From: an uncultured Peptococcaceae bacterium
Lineage (GTDB): Bacteria > Bacillota > Peptococcia > Peptococcales > Peptococcaceae
Reading direction: 5' to 3'
Assembly (NCBI GenBank): GCA_958451915.1
Contig: CAUDRX010000007.1
Location: forward strand, 1-32,557
Length of the DNA: 32,557 bases
Shown one piece after another: positions 29,714 to 32,557 of the stretch. Within the stretch, counting starts at the first letter, position 1, and each line of letters starts with the position of its first letter. The position numbers and the translations under genes are program-made. The notes beneath the pieces are model-generated. The model did not search any database, was not told where the DNA came from, and saw nothing but the letters and a program-made list of their open reading frames with translations.

Positions 29714-30154
29714 ATGAATAAAACCTATGCAAGCCTTGTCTGTCTGCTCTTTGCCATCGTTTTTACCCTGGCAGGCTGCGGTCAGAGCAGCAGCGGCGAT
29801 GTTTCCGCCGATGATCTCAGCAAAGCCGAAGCCATTGCTGTTACCGACAAAGATGGCACTGTTCTTGAGACCATCACCGATAAAGCCGCCATCGAGACTT
29901 TCGTCACGGCTCTCTGTATCGATGACTGGTCTCTCAGCGAGCTGCCTGAAGACGCTGTGAAGGTCGGAAGTTTTGGCCTCTCTCAGAATGAGACCATCCA
30001 TCCCGGAGAAACGGCGAGCGATGTCGGGCGTTTTGATGTTGGTACCATCACCGTTTATGAGGGCCCATACCTTTCCGTTTCGCTCCTTGGTTTTGACTTC
30101 GTGTTTGCCATTCCCGATGATGCGCACCAGGCGCTCATGGATTATTTTGCATAA
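29714..30154 (+). CDS. Small lipoprotein, unknown function
   Basis: 146 residues with AAAGGAGGGGG upstream. A typical lipoprotein signal (MNKTYASLVCLLFAIVFTLAGC; lipobox LAGC, lipidated C22) is followed by a Ser/Asp-rich linker and a ~115-residue domain with alternating beta strands (TDKDGTVLETITDKAAIETFV, ITVYEGPYLSVSLLGFDFVF). No family recognised; the IAVTDKDGTVLETI...FVTAL pattern resembles small substrate-binding or copper-homeostasis-type lipoproteins only loosely. It stands alone between terminators, after the metal ATPase. Confidence 0.8.
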   Translation: MNKTYASLVCLLFAIVFTLAGCGQSSSGDVSADDLSKAEAIAVTDKDGTVLETITDKAAIETFVTALCIDDWSLSELPEDAVKVGSFGLSQNETIHPGETASDVGRFDVGTITVYEGPYLSVSLLGFDFVFAIPDDAHQALMDYFA

Positions 30155-30209
30155 AGAAAATGGCGGATCGCCGCACAAAAAGTGCCGGCAGTCCGCCATT
30201 TTCTTTATG
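30150..30209. terminator. Bidirectional terminator between converging genes
   Basis: An 18-bp perfect outer stem (30150-30167 with 30192-30209) plus an inner GC-rich stem closed by AAAAA. The outer arms are A-rich on one side and T-rich on the other, so it stops both the lipoprotein and the crp transcripts. The lipoprotein's TAA is within the left arm. Confidence 0.9.
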
Positions 30210-30211
30210 GT

Positions 30212-30889
30212 TCAGATGTTTTCCAGTGCGTCCATGTCGAGCACGACCAGCCTGCGCCGGTCCTTGATGATGATGCCTGCTTCCTGGAGACGGGAGATCG
30301 CGCGCGTCACAGAAACGCGGTTGATGCCGAGGTATCTGGCAATGTCGTAATGGGAGAGTTTGCCTTCGAAGCAGGGATGCCCGTTTTCGTCGATGCGGCC
30401 GAACGTTTTGACATAATCTTCGATAAAGGTGCAGACGCGGTGATAGGTATCCTCACGCATGCTGTCGAAGACCTGATTGTTGAGAGAGGTCATGCGGTTG
30501 CAGAACCACTGGATGAGGGCGTGGACGATGGCTTCGTCCCTGAGAAAGATCTGATCGACGGTCTCGCGGTCGAACCAGTAGCATTCGCAGTCTTCGATAG
30601 CGACAAAGCTGTGGTCGCTGATGGAGTGCTTGAAGAACATGACTTCGCCGATGATGCCGTGGCTGGCGACGATCTTGATGTATTTTTCACTGCCGCTCGC
30701 TGTTGTGATGAGGCGGCCGGCGCGGCCTTTTTTGAGATAGCCGAGGCGGTCGACGAGGCTGTTCAGGGGGATGAGGGCGTCGCCCTTGCGATAGGTGCGG
30801 TGCTCGCCCAGGTCGAGGTAGGGTTCGATCGCGCTCATGTCGTCATCGAGGCAGAAATAGGCGTTCAATCGTTGTTTTTCTTCTGCCAT
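30212..30889 (-). CDS. Crp/Fnr family transcriptional regulator
   Basis: 225 residues; AAGGAGGGACCC precedes the ATG. The sensor fold (about 15-140; HRTYRKGDALIPLNSLVDRLGYLKKGRAGRLI, given in part) and a winged helix with LSHYDIARYLGINRVSVTRAISRLQEAGII (about 178-207) are clear. There is no Fnr-type Cys cluster; C97 and C99 lie in a CECYWF segment. It is divergent from the SLC13 transporter gene and the most likely regulator of it. Such regulators in anaerobic Firmicutes often resemble CooA/HcpR or CprK, but I cannot assign an effector. Confidence 0.9.
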   Translation of the reverse strand: MAEEKQRLNAYFCLDDDMSAIEPYLDLGEHRTYRKGDALIPLNSLVDRLGYLKKGRAGRLITTASGSEKYIKIVASHGIIGEVMFFKHSISDHSFVAIEDCECYWFDRETVDQIFLRDEAIVHALIQWFCNRMTSLNNQVFDSMREDTYHRVCTFIEDYVKTFGRIDENGHPCFEGKLSHYDIARYLGINRVSVTRAISRLQEAGIIIKDRRRLVVLDMDALENI

Positions 30890-30920
30890 TATGGGTCCCT
30901 CCTTGTCATTTCATATTTAT

Positions 30921-30950
30921 ATTATAATCGATGGGGCGGAATTTTTGGAA
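30921..30950 (-). promoter_or_regulatory. Promoter of the second crp/fnr gene
   Basis: On the minus strand TTCCAA (30945-30950), 18 bases, perfect TATAAT (30921-30926), 31 bases before the start codon. Confidence 0.5.
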
Positions 30951-30957
30951 AAAAGGT

Positions 30958-30972
30958 AACAGATGTACTGTT
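30958..30972. promoter_or_regulatory. Palindrome in the crp/SLC13 divergent spacer
   Basis: AACAG-ATGTA-CTGTT, a perfect dyad upstream of both divergent genes and a good candidate site for the Crp/Fnr protein. Confidence 0.5.
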
Positions 30973-31048
30973 TTTTCGCATTGCTTCGTCCTATGATGAT
31001 GATATCGAAAAGAAATTTTTATCGAACTTATCAGGGAGTGTGAATCAC

Positions 31049-32503
31049 ATGGGACAATCACGACGTTTTCCAGGTATCATCCATTGGCTGATCGGTGTTA
31101 TCCTCATGGCACTGGGCTATGTGCTGCCGGCGTCTGCGCCGCTGACGCCGATGGGTGTGAAGATCCTCATGATCTTCGTCGGCATGATCTATCTCTGGTG
31201 CACGGTCAATCCGATCGGCGGCAGCCTGCTGGCGCTGTTCGCGGTCTCTGTCGTTGGCTATCAGCCAATGACGGCGGTGCTCTCGACAGCCGTCTCCAAT
31301 CAGACCTGGATCATCACGTTCTTTGCCATCATCCTCTTTGTCTCGGCCATCGAGAGCGGCATGCCGCGCTACGTCGCCCAGGCGATCTTCAAGACCACCC
31401 AGGGCGTCGTCACCGGGCGGCCGATGGCGCTGGTCTTCATCCTTATGATCGCAGCCTTTGTGCTCTCGGCATTGACCGACATCATCCCGGTCATCCTCAT
31501 GTTCTGGGGCATCTGCTACACCATCATCGAAGAGCTCAAGCTTGAAAAACAGGATCCGTACAGCATGCTCCTGGTGATGGCGACCTTCCTCGGGGCGACG
31601 CTGGGCAATGCGGCGCTGCCGTTCAAGGGTGCGACGATCATCATCATCAGTGCCTTTGAAGCGGCCGCCGGGACGAAGCTCAACTACGGCATCTATCTCG
31701 TTGTCTACATGATCACGGCGCTGATCATCATGACGCTCTTCTGCCTTGGCTGCAAGTTTATCTTCCGTGTCGATATGTCCAGGGTACGGGACATCGACGG
31801 CCACATGCTCGCCCGCGAAGCGCTGGAACCGATGAGCACCAGCGTCAAGGCCCACCTCATCGCGATCTTCGGCTTCATCGTGCTGATCCTCATCCCCAGC
31901 TTCCTGCCAGCGGAGTCGGCGGCGAAGGCCTGGTTCACGAGCGTCGGCACCGAAGGCATCGCTGTACTGATGATCATCTTTCTCTTCCTCTTCCAGGACA
32001 AGGATGGCAAGCCGATCGTGCACATGAAGAAGGTCATGGGCGAGATGCCTTGGGGCGCGGTCTTCATGGTCATGGCGGCGGTCTACATGGCCGGGGTGTT
32101 GAAGGACAAGGAAGCCTGCGGCGTCATTCCATGGCTCAAGACCTTGCTCACGCCAGTCCTTGGCGGCCATGGGGAGCTCATCTTTACGCTGCTCATCGTG
32201 GCGCTGGCGATGATCCTCACTTGCTTCTTCCACAATGGCGCCCTCGGCAACATGATGATGCCGGTGCTCTTTGCGGTCGCTTCGGCCAGCGGCTATCATG
32301 CCGTGGCCATCGCGGCGGTGATGACCATGGCGATCAACGTGGCTTATCTGGCGCCCTCGGCCTCCAACTGGGCACCGCTCCTGCACGCGAACAAAGAATA
32401 CATCACCACCAAAGAGATATGGACGATCGGGCTCTTCTTTGAGTTGCTGTGCTTTGCCGTCTACATCATCGTCGGTTATCCATTGGCGAGCCTGATGTTC
32501 TGA
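31049..32503 (+). CDS. SLC13/DASS family anion (dicarboxylate or sulfate) transporter
   Basis: 484 residues from the ATG at 31049 with GGGAG about ten bases upstream; the frame is open far upstream but that part is antisense to the crp gene. Eleven or more membrane helices are visible. The two conserved halves of DASS proteins show as LSALTDIIPVILMFW (about 137-151) and VASASGYHAVAIAAVMTMAINVAYLAPSASNWAPLLHAN (about 409-447, in pieces), the second with the conserved Ala-Pro-Ser-Ala-Ser-Asn. It would import di- or tricarboxylates or sulfate with Na+. Specificity is not predicted. Likely regulated by the divergent Crp/Fnr gene. Confidence 0.88.
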   Translation: MGQSRRFPGIIHWLIGVILMALGYVLPASAPLTPMGVKILMIFVGMIYLWCTVNPIGGSLLALFAVSVVGYQPMTAVLSTAVSNQTWIITFFAIILFVSAIESGMPRYVAQAIFKTTQGVVTGRPMALVFILMIAAFVLSALTDIIPVILMFWGICYTIIEELKLEKQDPYSMLLVMATFLGATLGNAALPFKGATIIIISAFEAAAGTKLNYGIYLVVYMITALIIMTLFCLGCKFIFRVDMSRVRDIDGHMLAREALEPMSTSVKAHLIAIFGFIVLILIPSFLPAESAAKAWFTSVGTEGIAVLMIIFLFLFQDKDGKPIVHMKKVMGEMPWGAVFMVMAAVYMAGVLKDKEACGVIPWLKTLLTPVLGGHGELIFTLLIVALAMILTCFFHNGALGNMMMPVLFAVASASGYHAVAIAAVMTMAINVAYLAPSASNWAPLLHANKEYITTKEIWTIGLFFELLCFAVYIIVGYPLASLMF

Positions 32504-32540
32504 GCGTCTCTGAACATCCAAAATACAGAACGTCCTGCAT

Positions 32541-32556
32541 GATCGGATCACCGATC
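32541..32556 (+). terminator. Partial hairpin at window end, probable SLC13 terminator
   Basis: GATCGG-ATCA-CCGATC begins 38 bases after the transporter stop; the window ends before any T-run can be seen. Confidence 0.45.
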
Positions 32557-32557
32557 G

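Noticed and set aside
30182..31048. Upstream extension of the SLC13 reading frame
   Set aside because: It is antisense to the crp/fnr gene, and the transporter has its own ribosome site and hydrophobic start at 31049.
31058..32551. A 497-codon minus-strand frame opposite the SLC13 gene
   Set aside because: The product is almost all Asp, Arg, His and Glu, the usual antisense of a membrane protein.
1..32557. CRISPR arrays, tRNA/rRNA genes, insertion sequences, integrase or phage genes
   Set aside because: No spaced direct repeats, cloverleaf folds, transposase or integrase motifs were seen on either strand.

Overview
The window looks like chromosome from an anaerobic, fairly GC-rich member of the Bacillota (Firmicutes). 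The reasons are strong GGAGG-type ribosome binding sites, many GTG/TTG starts, textbook sigma-A promoters, short hairpin plus T-tract terminators, and an anaerobe's oxygen-defence set: 2Fe-superoxide reductase, a double-rubredoxin rubrerythrin, a PerR/Fur regulator and YaaA. I cannot name the genus. There is no tRNA, rRNA, CRISPR array, IS element or phage gene, and no gene-free stretch longer than 300 bases.

Layout. Positions 1-564 hold the 3' end of a branched-chain aminotransferase. 747-1525 (minus) is a DUF134 regulator plus superoxide reductase operon. 1820-6245 is a tightly overlapping eight-gene unit: lipoprotein flavodoxin, YgjP-type metallopeptidase, YaaA, DUF3795, sugar acetyltransferase, GNAT, prolyl-tRNA editing domain, GNAT. 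6350-7543 is a Fur/PerR gene with tandem operator-like dyads, a possible 39-residue ORF and rubrerythrin. 7689-8882 (minus) is BrnQ. 9077-11108 is a YtrA-type GntR regulator, ABC ATPase, ABC-2 permease and a 57-residue protein. 11200-12745 holds a GNAT and an EamA exporter. 12824-15091 holds two flavodoxin-fold oxidoreductases around a Crp/Fnr gene and a TIGR04076 gene. 15205-18353 holds GNATs, a phosphoribosyltransferase, a second DUF3795 protein and a membrane-anchored hypothetical.

18490-25763 is the most coherent accessory region: a CPA2 antiporter followed by a GPP34 (GOLPH3-like) gene, then a TetR gene with a strong palindromic operator, two half-size ABC exporters (probable heterodimer), and a second GPP34 paralogue. 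25836-29608 holds a CsoR-type copper regulator and a CPC-type P1B ATPase whose promoter contains a CsoR-like dyad. The two are separated by an AT-richer divergent pair (HXXEE membrane protein and TetR regulator) that looks acquired. 29714-32503 holds a small lipoprotein, a second Crp/Fnr regulator and a divergent SLC13/DASS anion transporter.

I found no convincing wholly new system. The best leads are the paired GPP34 proteins around the TetR-ABC unit, the split csoR/P-ATPase locus, the duplicated 17-base element ahead of tetR and its ABC genes, and several small or odd proteins.
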